64,000 nucleotides of DNA from Janthinobacterium lividum (GTDB taxonomy: Bacteria; Pseudomonadota; Gammaproteobacteria; Burkholderiales; Burkholderiaceae_D), in contig NZ_CP075583.1 of the NCBI RefSeq assembly GCF_023509035.1, positions 5,518,001 through 5,582,000 on the forward strand, in the 5' to 3' direction. Under the pieces are notes generated by a model, which was given only the letters and a program-made list of their open reading frames with translations, had not been told where the DNA came from and made no database searches. Of the stretch, positions 1 to 7,567 are shown piece after piece. Numbering within the stretch: position 1 is the first letter of the stretch; every line of letters starts with the position of its first letter. A program made the translations under genes and the position numbers.

Positions 1-286
1 CGACGCCGTGAAAAACCTGCTGTCGCGCTTCTCCCATAAATCCGGCACCGACGCCGCGCAGTTCGCCGACATCAGCGAGGCAGTGGAGGCACTGGCCGGC
101 CACGTCGTCACCGCCAACGACAACTATGCGGGCGCCATGGTCCGCCTGGAAAAAACCGAAACGGCATTGAAGGCCACGCAGGAAGAGCTGGCCACCTTCA
201 AGGCGCAGATGGACGAGGCGCCAGGCAACGGCCCACGCCGCCCGGCCGCCACCGGCAACGACGGCGCCGTGCAGACCGAGTTTTAA
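1..286 (+). CDS. O: Capsid scaffolding protein gpO, C-terminal part (5' truncated)
   Basis: The frame is open from the first bases of the window, so only the C-terminal ~94 residues are present. The piece is acidic and helical (SEAVEALAGHVV, then a heptad-like stretch around KTETALKATQEELATFKAQM) and ends in a Pro/Gly-rich tail, typical of the scaffold end of P2 gpO. In P2-like phages gpO is an internal scaffold with an N-terminal protease that processes the capsid, scaffold and portal proteins. The major capsid gene follows 47 bp downstream, the usual O-N order. The protease half lies outside the window, so its integrity cannot be judged. Confidence 0.8.
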   Translation, partial: DAVKNLLSRFSHKSGTDAAQFADISEAVEALAGHVVTANDNYAGAMVRLEKTETALKATQEELATFKAQMDEAPGNGPRRPAATGNDGAVQTEF

Positions 287-333
287 GCGCGCGCCATCCA
301 CCAACACCCCATTCAACAACGGAGCACTGAACC

Positions 334-1353
334 ATGAAAAAGCAAACGCGCCAGGTCTTTGGCCAGTATGAAACCCGCCTGGGCCAACTGAATGACACGG
401 ACAACGTGGCCAAGACCTTTAGCGTCACGCCCAGCGTGCAGCAAAAGCTGGAAACGAAGATGCAGGAATCGAGCGAGTTCCTGTCGAAAGTAAACATCAT
501 CGGCGTGACCGAGCAGGAAGGCGAAAAGCTGGGCCTGGGCGTCTCCGGCCCGATTGCCGGTCGCACCAACACCAAAGACAAGGAACGCAAGACGCGCGAC
601 CTGTCCACCCTGGACGGCACCAAGTACCGCTGCGAGCAAACCAACTTCGACACGCATTTGAACTATGCCAAGCTGGACGCCTGGGCCAAGTTCCCCGATT
701 TTCAATCGCGCGTCGCGAATGCCATCCTGACACGCCAGGCGCTGGACCGCATCGTCATCGGCTTCAATGGCGTCAAAGCCATGGCCGACACCGATCTGGA
801 CGCCAATCCGCTGCTGCAGGACGTGAACAAGGGCTGGCTGCAGCACCTGCGCGAGCTGGCGCCCGAACGCGTGCTGGGCCTGGTCGCCAGCGGCATGCCG
901 GGCAAGGTCATCATCGGCGACGTGGACGGCGCCGACTATGCCAACCTCGACGCGGCCGTCACCGATGCCGTCAACCTGCTGGACCCGTGGTATCAGGAAG
1001 ACACCAATCTGGTGGCCATCGTCGGGCGCAAGCTGTTGAACGATAAGTATTTTCCATTGGTCAACACCAAGCAGGCGCCCACGGAAACCCTGGCGGCCGA
1101 CATCATCATCAGCCAGAAACGCATCGGCGGCTTGCCAGCGGCGCGCGTGCCCTTCTTCCCCGATAACGCCATCCTGATTACGCGCTTCGACAATCTGTCG
1201 ATCTACTTCCAGGAAGGCGCGCGCCGCCGCCGCGTGGTGGACGAGCCCAAGCGCGACCGCATCGAGAACTACGAGTCGTCAAACGACGCCTACGTGATCG
1301 AAGACCTGGGCCTGGCCGCGCTGGTGGAAAACATCGAGCTGAAAGACAAGTGA
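334..1353 (+). CDS. N: Major capsid protein gpN
   Basis: A 339-residue protein close to the usual P2 gpN length (~357). It starts MKKQTRQVFGQYETRLGQLN and contains the family-typical stretches around GVSGPIAGRTNT, YRCEQTNFDTHL and PDFQSRVANAI. It forms the icosahedral shell after scaffold-directed assembly and N-terminal cleavage by gpO. The ATG follows a GGAG ribosome site (CGGAGCACTGAACC). The stop codon overlaps the start of the small terminase gene (TGATG), so the two are translationally coupled. Confidence 0.93.
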   Translation: MKKQTRQVFGQYETRLGQLNDTDNVAKTFSVTPSVQQKLETKMQESSEFLSKVNIIGVTEQEGEKLGLGVSGPIAGRTNTKDKERKTRDLSTLDGTKYRCEQTNFDTHLNYAKLDAWAKFPDFQSRVANAILTRQALDRIVIGFNGVKAMADTDLDANPLLQDVNKGWLQHLRELAPERVLGLVASGMPGKVIIGDVDGADYANLDAAVTDAVNLLDPWYQEDTNLVAIVGRKLLNDKYFPLVNTKQAPTETLAADIIISQKRIGGLPAARVPFFPDNAILITRFDNLSIYFQEGARRRRVVDEPKRDRIENYESSNDAYVIEDLGLAALVENIELKDK

Positions 1354-2069
1354 TGGCCAACCAGTCCCCCGCCCTGCGCCACCGCGCGCGCATGCTAGCC
1401 GAGCGCACGGCTGGCGCCGCGCCGCCGCAAGGCGTCACCACCGGCACGGCCTACGACTTGATGCTCTACAAGCTTTCCGATGACCGCCGGCGCTTGAAAG
1501 CCATCCAGTCGGTGGAACGCAAGATCGAGGTCAAGGCGACCTTGCTGCCCGACTATGCGCAGTGGATCGATGGTGTGCTGGCCGGAGGCAAGGGTGCGCA
1601 GGATGACGTCTTCGCCACCTTGCTGGTGTGGCACATCGACACGGGTGAGTACGAGCGCGCCCTGGTCATGGCCTCCTACGCCCTGGAGCACAAATTCACC
1701 CTGCCCGATGGCTACAGCCGCGACATCGCCACCCTGATGCTGGACGAGTTTTCCGAAGGCTATTTGCACGGCAAGCTGGCCGGCGATCCGCAGCACGCGG
1801 CCCAGGTGCTGGGCACCGTCGAGCAGTTGACGGCCACCAGCGACGCCCCCGACCAGGCGCGCGCCAAGCTGCACAAGGCCATCGGCCTGGCCCTGGTCGC
1901 CGTGCTGGATCAGGCCGACGACACGGACATCGCCCCGGCGCTGGTGGCGCAAGCGGAAACGGCTATGGCCCAGCTGAAACGCGCGCGCGCTCTGTCGGAG
2001 TCGTGCGGCGTCAAGAAAGATATGGAACGGCTGGAGCGGCGCATCAAGCGCGCGGCCGGTTCCGCGTAA
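1353..2069 (+). CDS. M: Terminase small (endonuclease) subunit gpM
   Basis: A 238-residue protein starting MANQSPALRHRARMLAERTA, matching the length and helical composition of P2 gpM, the terminase subunit that recognises and cuts cos. The ATG at 1353 overlaps the capsid stop codon (TGATG); an in-frame GTG one codon upstream is possible but less likely. In phages of this type the ATPase subunit gpP lies on the other side of O and N and is therefore outside the window. The C-terminus is basic (MERLERRIKRAAGSA), which suits contact with nucleic acid or partner subunits. Confidence 0.88.
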   Translation: MANQSPALRHRARMLAERTAGAAPPQGVTTGTAYDLMLYKLSDDRRRLKAIQSVERKIEVKATLLPDYAQWIDGVLAGGKGAQDDVFATLLVWHIDTGEYERALVMASYALEHKFTLPDGYSRDIATLMLDEFSEGYLHGKLAGDPQHAAQVLGTVEQLTATSDAPDQARAKLHKAIGLALVAVLDQADDTDIAPALVAQAETAMAQLKRARALSESCGVKKDMERLERRIKRAAGSA

Positions 2070-2163
2070 GAGCATCCCCCGCAGCACGGCGGCACGGGGG
2101 GATTCTGGCTAATTCATTTGCCTGATGAACCCCGTCCACCGCCCCATTTTGAAAGCGCCCCGT

Positions 2164-2667
2164 ATGTCCTTCATGGCCCTGCCCCCGTCCATCCCGCCTG
2201 GCAGCACGACCACGCTGCCAGCACCGGCCACCGGCATCATCGAGAACGACGGCTGGTTTCCCGATATTGCGCTGGCCGATATGCGCGACGCCATGCGCCT
2301 TGACGGCACCGTCACCGACGCGCGCCTGGTGCAAGCCGTGGTCGATGCCATCCTGCAGGTCAACCGCGAGCTGGCCGACTGGCAGGCCAAGCAGGCCGCT
2401 GGCGGCATTGCCGCCCTGGTGGACGTGCCGGCCACGCGCATCAACCGCGAGTCCCGCTTGCTGGCGCAGTACCGGCGCGCCGTCTACAGCACGGCGAAAG
2501 CCGATCTGATCGAGCGTTACCGAGACTACGACAGCACGGCCACGTCCGTCAGCGACAAGAAAAGCATGGAATGGCTGGACGAGGCGCCCGGCGCGCAGCG
2601 GCGCAATGCGCAATGGGCCATCGCGGATATCGTCGGCCGCACGCATCTCACCGTGGAACTGATCTGA
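2164..2667 (+). CDS. L: Head completion/stabilisation protein gpL
   Basis: A 167-residue protein in the position and size range of P2 gpL (169 residues), which stabilises filled heads and forms the head-tail connector. Recognisable segments are NDGWFPDIALADMRDAMRLD, VTDARLVQAVVDAIL and RYRDYDSTATS, the last typical of the family. An in-frame ATG at 2125 would add 13 poorly conserved residues, and neither start has a strong ribosome site. I chose 2164 because the length then fits the family. The stop overlaps the start of gene X (TGATG). Confidence 0.85.
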   Translation: MSFMALPPSIPPGSTTTLPAPATGIIENDGWFPDIALADMRDAMRLDGTVTDARLVQAVVDAILQVNRELADWQAKQAAGGIAALVDVPATRINRESRLLAQYRRAVYSTAKADLIERYRDYDSTATSVSDKKSMEWLDEAPGAQRRNAQWAIADIVGRTHLTVELI

Positions 2668-2876
2668 TGCAGGTGCGCGCGCGGCAGCACGACACGGTGG
2701 ACGCCTTGGTGTGGCGCTACCTGGGCGACGGCGCGGGATACGTCGAGCAAACCCTGGAAATGAATCCCGCACTGGCGCGCCACGGCGCCGTGCTGCCGGC
2801 CGGCTTGGTCGTCACCCTGCCAGAGCCGGCGCCCAGCACGGCCCAAGCCGCAGACATCGTGCAGCTATGGGATTAA
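2667..2876 (+). CDS. X: Tail protein gpX (LysM-like)
   Basis: A 69-residue protein starting MQVRARQHDTVDALVWRYLG, the normal size of P2 gpX (67 residues). The family has a LysM-like fold and takes part in tail assembly at the head-proximal end. The text VEQTLEMNPALARHGAVLPA followed by GLVVTLPEP is the usual family signature. The ATG overlaps the gpL stop (TGATG). An open frame continues upstream inside L but is only the antiparallel-free extension of this frame and has no function. Confidence 0.88.
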   Translation: MQVRARQHDTVDALVWRYLGDGAGYVEQTLEMNPALARHGAVLPAGLVVTLPEPAPSTAQAADIVQLWD

Positions 2877-2940
2877 CGCCCGAATCAACCTTTTTACCCT
2901 TATGAAAAATCTATCTACCCTCTCACCGGAGAATCAAGCA

Positions 2941-3312
2941 ATGTCCGCAGAATCGTTTGGTGGTTTCGCCACCCTGGTCAAACTGTACGGCTTCAAGGCG
3001 GCGCTGGGCATGGTCGGCGCGGCCATGCTCTACATCGTGCTGCCGCCGTTAAATAGCGACGGCACCTTCAACAAGGGCGAATTCGTCGCCCGCCTGGCCT
3101 GCGCGGGCGTGTTCTCGTGCCTGCTGGGCGGCACCGTGTATCAGCTGCTGTGCGCCCAGCTCCCCGCCATCGGCGCCATGGTCAACGCCAGCGCCATCGA
3201 CCTGATCGTGGGCGCGCCCGGCTGGTGGGTATCGCGCGCCGTGGCCCTGTGGTTCCAGCGCCGCAGCGACAAGGACATCGCCGAGCTGGTCAAAGACGCG
3301 AAGGAACACTGA
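2941..3312 (+). CDS. Putative phage holin (membrane protein of the lysis cassette)
   Basis: A 123-residue protein with hydrophobic segments (GMVGAAMLYIVLPPL, then LACAGVFSCLLGGTVYQLL, then a weaker one around SAIDLIVGAPGWWVSRAVAL), consistent with two or three membrane helices and a charged tail (KDIAELVKDAKEH). It lies directly before the endolysin and spanin genes, where P2-like phages keep their holin. I chose the ATG at 2941 because GGAG precedes it by 8 bases; an in-frame ATG at 2902 lacks a ribosome site. The function rests on position and topology. The stop overlaps the endolysin start. Confidence 0.72.
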   Translation: MSAESFGGFATLVKLYGFKAALGMVGAAMLYIVLPPLNSDGTFNKGEFVARLACAGVFSCLLGGTVYQLLCAQLPAIGAMVNASAIDLIVGAPGWWVSRAVALWFQRRSDKDIAELVKDAKEH

Positions 3313-3872
3313 TGGCCACCACGGAAAATCCCCTGATCGCGCGCACCATCGACGCCATCCTGCGCGCCGAAGGCGGCTACGTGAACGACCCGGCCGACAA
3401 GGGCGGCGAAACCAATTACGGCATCACGGTGGCAGTGGCGCGCGCCAACGGCTACACGGGGCCGATGCGCGACCTGCCCGTGACGGTGGCGCGCGCCATC
3501 TACACTGCCCGCTACATCACGGAACCGAAGTTCGACCAGGTGCTGGCCATTCATGCCGGCATCGGCGTCGAAGTGATCGACACGGGCGTGAACATGGGAC
3601 CGCACCGCGCGGCCGAGTTCCTGCAGCGCTGGCTGAACGGTTTTAATGACACCGGCGCGCGCTATCCCGCCCTATTTGTCGATGGCCGCCTGGGCGCGCA
3701 GTCGCTGGGTGCGCTGGCCGCCTTCCTGACATGGCGCGGCCAGGATGGCGCCGCCGTGCTGCTGCGCGCCTTGAACGGCCTGCAGGCAGCGCGCTACCTG
3801 GAAATCACCGAGGCAAACAAGACCCAGCGCCGTTTTCTGTTCGGCTGGATCAAGGAACGGGTGGCCATGTGA
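3312..3872 (+). CDS. Endolysin, glycoside hydrolase 108-type muramidase
   Basis: A 186-residue protein. Near the N-terminus it carries ILRAEGGYVNDPADKGGETN, with the Glu in an E-G-G-Y context that is the catalytic signature of GH108 N-acetylmuramidases, followed by YGITVAVARANGY. The C-terminal half (VDGRLGAQSLGALAAF and related) resembles a peptidoglycan-binding domain. It should cut glycan strands once the holin permeabilises the inner membrane. There is no signal peptide, so export depends on the holin. ATG overlaps the holin stop, and its own stop overlaps the Rz start. Confidence 0.87.
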   Translation: MATTENPLIARTIDAILRAEGGYVNDPADKGGETNYGITVAVARANGYTGPMRDLPVTVARAIYTARYITEPKFDQVLAIHAGIGVEVIDTGVNMGPHRAAEFLQRWLNGFNDTGARYPALFVDGRLGAQSLGALAAFLTWRGQDGAAVLLRALNGLQAARYLEITEANKTQRRFLFGWIKERVAM

Positions 3873-4381
3873 CCGCAACCACCTGGCGCCCGCTGGCCGC
3901 CGCTCTCCTGTGCGGCGCCATCGCAGGCTGGACGGCCCAGGGCTGGCGCAAGGACGCCAGCATCGCCGACCTGCAGCGGGCGGCGGCCACCGACAAGACA
4001 ACTGCCGCCACCGCGCTGGCCCAGGCCACCGCCCGCACGCTCACGCTGGAGCGCGCCGCCGGCGCCGCCCTGGCGCAGCGCACCGACCACCTCAACCAGG
4101 AGCAAACCCATGCGAAAACCGAGCGTGACCGTTTTAACAATGATGTGCGCAGCGGCGCTGTGCGCCTGTCAATCCCCGTTGCCAGCGGCCAGTGCGCCGC
4201 CATTGCAGATACCACCGCTGCCGCAGGCCATCGGCACGAAACGCGTGCCGAACTTGACCCAGCGACTGCGGCTGCTCTTGACGCCATTGCCGGCGACGGC
4301 GACGACGCCGCCCGCCAGCTGAACGCCTGCATCGACGCCTACAACCTAGTGCGAGACACCTACCATGTACAAACCGAATAG
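3869..4381 (+). CDS. Rz-like i-spanin
   Basis: A 170-residue protein starting at GTG 3869, overlapping the endolysin stop. It has an N-terminal signal anchor (PLAAALLCGAIAGWTAQGW) and a long periplasmic helical region rich in Ala, Gln and Glu, the design of lambda Rz and P2 LysB. i-spanins pair with a small outer-membrane lipoprotein and fuse the two membranes in the last lysis step. The partner gene is nested inside this one in the +1 frame (4110-4322). The C-terminal residues overlap the start of gene R. Confidence 0.82.
   Translation: MTATTWRPLAAALLCGAIAGWTAQGWRKDASIADLQRAAATDKTTAATALAQATARTLTLERAAGAALAQRTDHLNQEQTHAKTERDRFNNDVRSGAVRLSIPVASGQCAAIADTTAAAGHRHETRAELDPATAAALDAIAGDGDDAARQLNACIDAYNLVRDTYHVQTE
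4110..4322 (+). CDS. Rz1-like o-spanin lipoprotein, nested inside Rz
   Basis: A 70-residue protein in the +1 frame of Rz, starting MRKPSVTVLTMMCAAALCAC. The signal peptide ends in a lipobox L17-C18-A19-C20, so Cys20 would be lipidated. The short mature part is proline-rich (SPLPAASAPPLQIPPLPQ), as expected for an outer-membrane o-spanin. A strong AGGAG lies 8 bases before the ATG. A gene fully embedded in Rz is the classic lambda and P2 arrangement. Such genes are often missed because they overlap another coding frame. Confidence 0.82.
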   Translation: MRKPSVTVLTMMCAAALCACQSPLPAASAPPLQIPPLPQAIGTKRVPNLTQRLRLLLTPLPATATTPPAS

Positions 4382-4853
4382 CCTGCGCCAGCACCTGGCC
4401 GCCGCCATCCCCGACCTGCAGCGCGACCCCGACCGCCTGCTGGTCTTCGCCGACGAGGGCAACGTGGTGGCATCGGCCACCGCCTCCCTCTCTTTCGAAT
4501 ACCGCTTCAAGCTCAACCTGATCGTGACCGATTACGCGGGCGACGCTGACGCCATCATGGTGGCCCTGATCGCCTGGCTGAAAGTGCATCAGCTCGACTT
4601 GATGGCCAACGAAGAAACGCGCAAGCACGGCATTGCCTTCGAGGTCGATTTCAACAACCATGAAACGGTCGACATTTCCATCAAGCTGGACCTGACCGAG
4701 CGCGTGGCGGTCAAAACTGGCGAAGCTGGCCGCCTCGACATCAAACATCTGGCCGAAATACAGCACATGCCCGCCTACGCGGACGAGTTCTGGAAGCTGT
4801 ATGACGGCGAGACGCTGCTGGCCGAATGGCGCACGCCCGAGGCCACGGCATGA
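4365..4853 (+). CDS. R: Tail completion protein gpR
   Basis: A 162-residue protein starting MYKPNSLRQHLAAAIPDLQR, similar in size and opening to P2 gpR (155 residues). gpR and gpS are needed to finish the tail and make it competent for joining to heads. Family-like segments include YRFKLNLIVTDYAGDADAIM and HGIAFEVDFNNHETVDISIK. It overlaps the end of Rz by 17 bases, and its stop overlaps the start of S (ATGA), giving tight coupling across the lysis-tail boundary. Confidence 0.87.
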   Translation: MYKPNSLRQHLAAAIPDLQRDPDRLLVFADEGNVVASATASLSFEYRFKLNLIVTDYAGDADAIMVALIAWLKVHQLDLMANEETRKHGIAFEVDFNNHETVDISIKLDLTERVAVKTGEAGRLDIKHLAEIQHMPAYADEFWKLYDGETLLAEWRTPEATA

Positions 4854-5317
4854 GCGAGATCCTGCACGCGCTGGAAGCGTGGGCCGGCGCCCTGCTGGCC
4901 AAGCTGCAGCCGGCCCAGCGCCGTGCCATCAATCACAAGGTGGCCATCGACCTGCGCCGCAGCCAGGCGCAGCGCATCAAGGCGCAGCAGGGGCCGGATG
5001 GCGCGGCGTATCCGGCGCGCAAGAAGCGAAAGGAACTCAAGCAGAAGAAGGGGCGTATCAAACGCCAGAGGGTTTCCATGTTCGCCAAGATTCGCACCGC
5101 AAAATACCTCAAGGTGGATGCCGATCCTGGCCAGTTGACTGTCGGCTTTTTGGATAAGGTGATGCACATCGCACGGGTGCATCATGATGGGCTGGCGGAT
5201 AAGGTCAGCAAGAAAGGGCCCAAATATACCTATCCGGCACGACCGCTATTGGGGATTGGAGAAGCGGATAGAACGTTGATCTGCGAATCGTTGCTGCACC
5301 ACTTTGGAAAATTTTGA
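4850..5317 (+). CDS. S: Tail completion protein gpS (phage virion morphogenesis)
   Basis: A 155-residue protein starting MSEILHALEAWAGALLAKLQ, with the typical conserved block GPDGAAYPARKKRK and a C-terminal motif around HHDGLADKVSKKGP followed by YPARPLLGI. These identify the P2 gpS family, which acts with gpR in tail completion. The ATG overlaps the R stop (ATGA). GC content falls sharply just after this gene, marking the edge of an inserted moron before gene V. Confidence 0.9.
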   Translation: MSEILHALEAWAGALLAKLQPAQRRAINHKVAIDLRRSQAQRIKAQQGPDGAAYPARKKRKELKQKKGRIKRQRVSMFAKIRTAKYLKVDADPGQLTVGFLDKVMHIARVHHDGLADKVSKKGPKYTYPARPLLGIGEADRTLICESLLHHFGKF

Positions 5318-5339
5318 AATAGGTATATTCGAACTTCAC

Positions 5340-5357
5340 ATGACAAGCAGTTGTCAT
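5340..5357. promoter_or_regulatory. Palindrome and weak promoter in front of the cyclase-like moron
   Basis: ATGACAA-GCAG-TTGTCAT is a perfect 7-bp-arm inverted repeat at 5340-5357. Its right arm contains a -35-like TTGTCA (5351-5356), followed after 16 bases by ATAAAT (5373-5378). A repressor bound here would cover the -35 box. No U-run follows, so it is not an obvious terminator of S. Gene 5465-6373 starts about 90 bases downstream. Both the promoter and operator readings are inference. Confidence 0.4.
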
Positions 5358-5464
5358 TTGAGTTAAAGTTTCATAAATTTACGCTACCAAAGGAAAACCG
5401 CCCAGCACTTTATGGTAATGCGTAATATTACAATGCAATTTTTTTCTTTATGACAAGGAATCGA

Positions 5465-6373
5465 ATGAAACTGATACAGTGGACGCTATTTATTGACATG
5501 TTGGGATACCGCGACATTAACGGCAGCATAGATTCTGACGATGCGGCGCATGATTTTGTAAATTTCATGGAAAGCAACCAAAAACTTCAAGAACTTACAG
5601 ATGCGCCTAATGTTAAGGAAATGTACAAAAAAGACGAATCATTTGATCTGTATGCGCATTACGAGATCAGCAACTGCTTTATCTCTGATTCTCTAATTAT
5701 CACATACAAGCCCTTAGACACTGCAGAAGCTGACCATGCAGAGAAGCGTCTTATGCACTCAGCGAACGCGCTTTTCATTATAACGATGAGGCTTCAAGCG
5801 TTCATTTTTAAATGTTACCATGAAAGGGGACTCTTCTTGAGGGGAGGGGTGTCGACCAAATATTGCTACGTGAAAGACAGATTCGCGGTCGGAGAGGGGC
5901 TGATCGAAGCTTATCTAGCCGAGAGCTCAATTGCAAAAAATCCTCGCATTGTGCTTCACCCGGAAGTTGAGAAAAATGTGGCTTTAATAGAAAAGATTAA
6001 TTTTTTGAGCGATAAAATGTATGCTGGTCGCGGCATATTGCAACGTGACACAGACGGCAGACTTTTTATCGACCATATTGGGTATGCGATCTCTACGGTT
6101 AACACAAAGATACCGATGATTAAGGATGCTGCTCTGCGCAATCCGGGGAAGCATCTCATTAATCTAGGATTTGTCCAAACTCAAGTTAACAGTCATGCAG
6201 AGCAGATAGAGAAAAAGCTCTTGGAACTAAAAACTCGCATTGAAGTTGCCGGCGACGACAAAACAACCTGCAATGCTCTTGAGGCGGTCATTAAAAAATT
6301 TGTATGGCTTAAGCAATACCATAATGCAAAAATTCAGGAAAATCCTTGGCTTAAAGGCCGCCTGGTCAGCTGA
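5465..6373 (+). CDS. Pycsar-like class III nucleotide cyclase (phage moron)
   Basis: A 302-residue protein. Motifs in order: FIDMLGY with D11; SNCFISDSLIITY with D75; LFLRGGVS with R126-G127-G128; GEGLIEAY (143-150); and NPRIVL (160-164). Class III cyclases use two metal-binding Asp residues. An aspartate in a DxLG(F/Y) strand, a second in SDS, then RGG and an acidic/PRI block is the pattern I know from pyrimidine cyclases of Pycsar defence. The C-terminal part (DTDGRLFIDHIGY, then KKFVWLKQYHNAKI) also matches that group. Substrate cannot be told from sequence. The start at 5465 has AAGGA five bases upstream; an ATG at 5450 lacks one. GC is far below the flanks. No effector gene is adjacent. 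Confidence 0.6.
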   Translation: MKLIQWTLFIDMLGYRDINGSIDSDDAAHDFVNFMESNQKLQELTDAPNVKEMYKKDESFDLYAHYEISNCFISDSLIITYKPLDTAEADHAEKRLMHSANALFIITMRLQAFIFKCYHERGLFLRGGVSTKYCYVKDRFAVGEGLIEAYLAESSIAKNPRIVLHPEVEKNVALIEKINFLSDKMYAGRGILQRDTDGRLFIDHIGYAISTVNTKIPMIKDAALRNPGKHLINLGFVQTQVNSHAEQIEKKLLELKTRIEVAGDDKTTCNALEAVIKKFVWLKQYHNAKIQENPWLKGRLVS

Positions 6374-6563
6374 AATATTAAATTCAGTTTATTGAGATGT
6401 GGATAACTGTATTGGTCTGCACACGAGGGTGGAAGACGCTTCGGGGTGAAAAAGCAAACCTACAGTCATCTGAATCAAATATCAACGACAGCCATAGTCA
6501 CTAAGCCACATATCAACCCGCCCCCGCGTGCATCCGCACGCGGACTTCGGCAACATGCACTGC

Positions 6564-7226
6564 ATGAACGCCGACCTGTCCGACCTCCTCCGCTTGCTGC
6601 AAAACCTGATCCGCCTGGGCACCATCGCCGAGGTCAAAGGGGCCAAGGCGCGCGTGCGGCTTGGGCCGACACTCACCACCGAATGGCTGAAATGGGCCAC
6701 CCGGCGCGCCGGCAGCACGCGCACCTGGTCGGCCCCGACCATCGGCGAACAGGTCATCGTCTTTTCCCCCGGCGGCGACCTGACGCGCGGCATCATCGTG
6801 CCGGCGTTGTACTCGCAGGCATTTGACGCGCCCGAGTCGAGCGACACCATCCACACCACGCACTACCCTGACGGCGCCGTGGTGCAGTACGACCATGCGG
6901 CCCATGCCCTGACAGCCCTACTCCCCGGCGGCACGGCCACCATCACCGCCGACAAGGTCACGTCAAACGCCCCCAGCACCATTTGCACGGGCGACCTGAC
7001 CGTCATGAAAAACCTGATCGTCATGCAATCGGCTACCGTCAACGGCGCCACCACCTTGAACGGCGGCGTGAACGCCAAGGCCGGCGTCGCTGGCGGCGTG
7101 GCCATGGCCGTGCAAGGCACTGTCAAAGCCAGCGAGGACGTGCTGGCCGGCGCCATCAGCCTGGCCAAGCATGCGCACGGCGGCGTCAAAGCCGGCGGCG
7201 ACCAGTCGGGCGGGCCGCAAGTATGA
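6564..7226 (+). CDS. V: Baseplate assembly/spike protein gpV
   Basis: A 220-residue protein. The opening MNADLSDLLRLLQNLIRLGT resembles P2 gpV, and an OB-fold core follows (TEWLKWATRRAGSTRTWSAP, VGEQV-like IGEQVIVFSPGG). The C-terminal beta-helix repeats end in KHAHGGVKAGG, whose HxH is the metal-binding tip of the membrane-piercing spike. ATG 6555 and GTG 6528 are alternative starts; no start has a strong ribosome site. A GC-rich hairpin (6524-6543, arms CCGCGTGC/GCACGCGG) lies just upstream. In P2 a late promoter precedes V, but I could not identify one here. Confidence 0.88.
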   Translation: MNADLSDLLRLLQNLIRLGTIAEVKGAKARVRLGPTLTTEWLKWATRRAGSTRTWSAPTIGEQVIVFSPGGDLTRGIIVPALYSQAFDAPESSDTIHTTHYPDGAVVQYDHAAHALTALLPGGTATITADKVTSNAPSTICTGDLTVMKNLIVMQSATVNGATTLNGGVNAKAGVAGGVAMAVQGTVKASEDVLAGAISLAKHAHGGVKAGGDQSGGPQV

Positions 7227-7567
7227 TGGGCATGCACGCCGCCACCGGGCGCAGCCTGACGGGCTTGGGCCACCTGCGCCAGTCCGTCGCAGACATCATT
7301 ACGACGCCCATCGGTTCGCGCACCCGGCGCCGCCGCTATGGCTCCGAAGTGCCCGAGCTGATCGATCAGCCCCTGAACAGCGCCACGCAGTTGCGCATCT
7401 ATGCCGCCACCGCCTTTGCCCTGCGCCGCTGGGAACCGCGCCTGCAGCTCGCCAGCGTGCAGCTCACGCGCGACACGGGCGGCGCCATCACATTGCTGCT
7501 CGATGGCACGGCCAATGGCCAGGGCATCACGCTTGCCGTCCCTGTCAAGCAAGGAGGCGCGGTATGA
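7223..7567 (+). CDS. W: Baseplate wedge protein gpW
   Basis: A 114-residue protein, the same size as P2 gpW (115). It contains LRQSVADIITTPIGSRTRRR followed by YGSEVPELIDQPLN, the signature of the gpW/T4 gp25-like baseplate wedge family. gpW works with gpJ in forming the baseplate wedges that control sheath contraction. The ATG overlaps the V stop and its stop overlaps the J start, so V-W-J-I-H form one coupled run. Confidence 0.92.
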   Translation: MMGMHAATGRSLTGLGHLRQSVADIITTPIGSRTRRRRYGSEVPELIDQPLNSATQLRIYAATAFALRRWEPRLQLASVQLTRDTGGAITLLLDGTANGQGITLAVPVKQGGAV

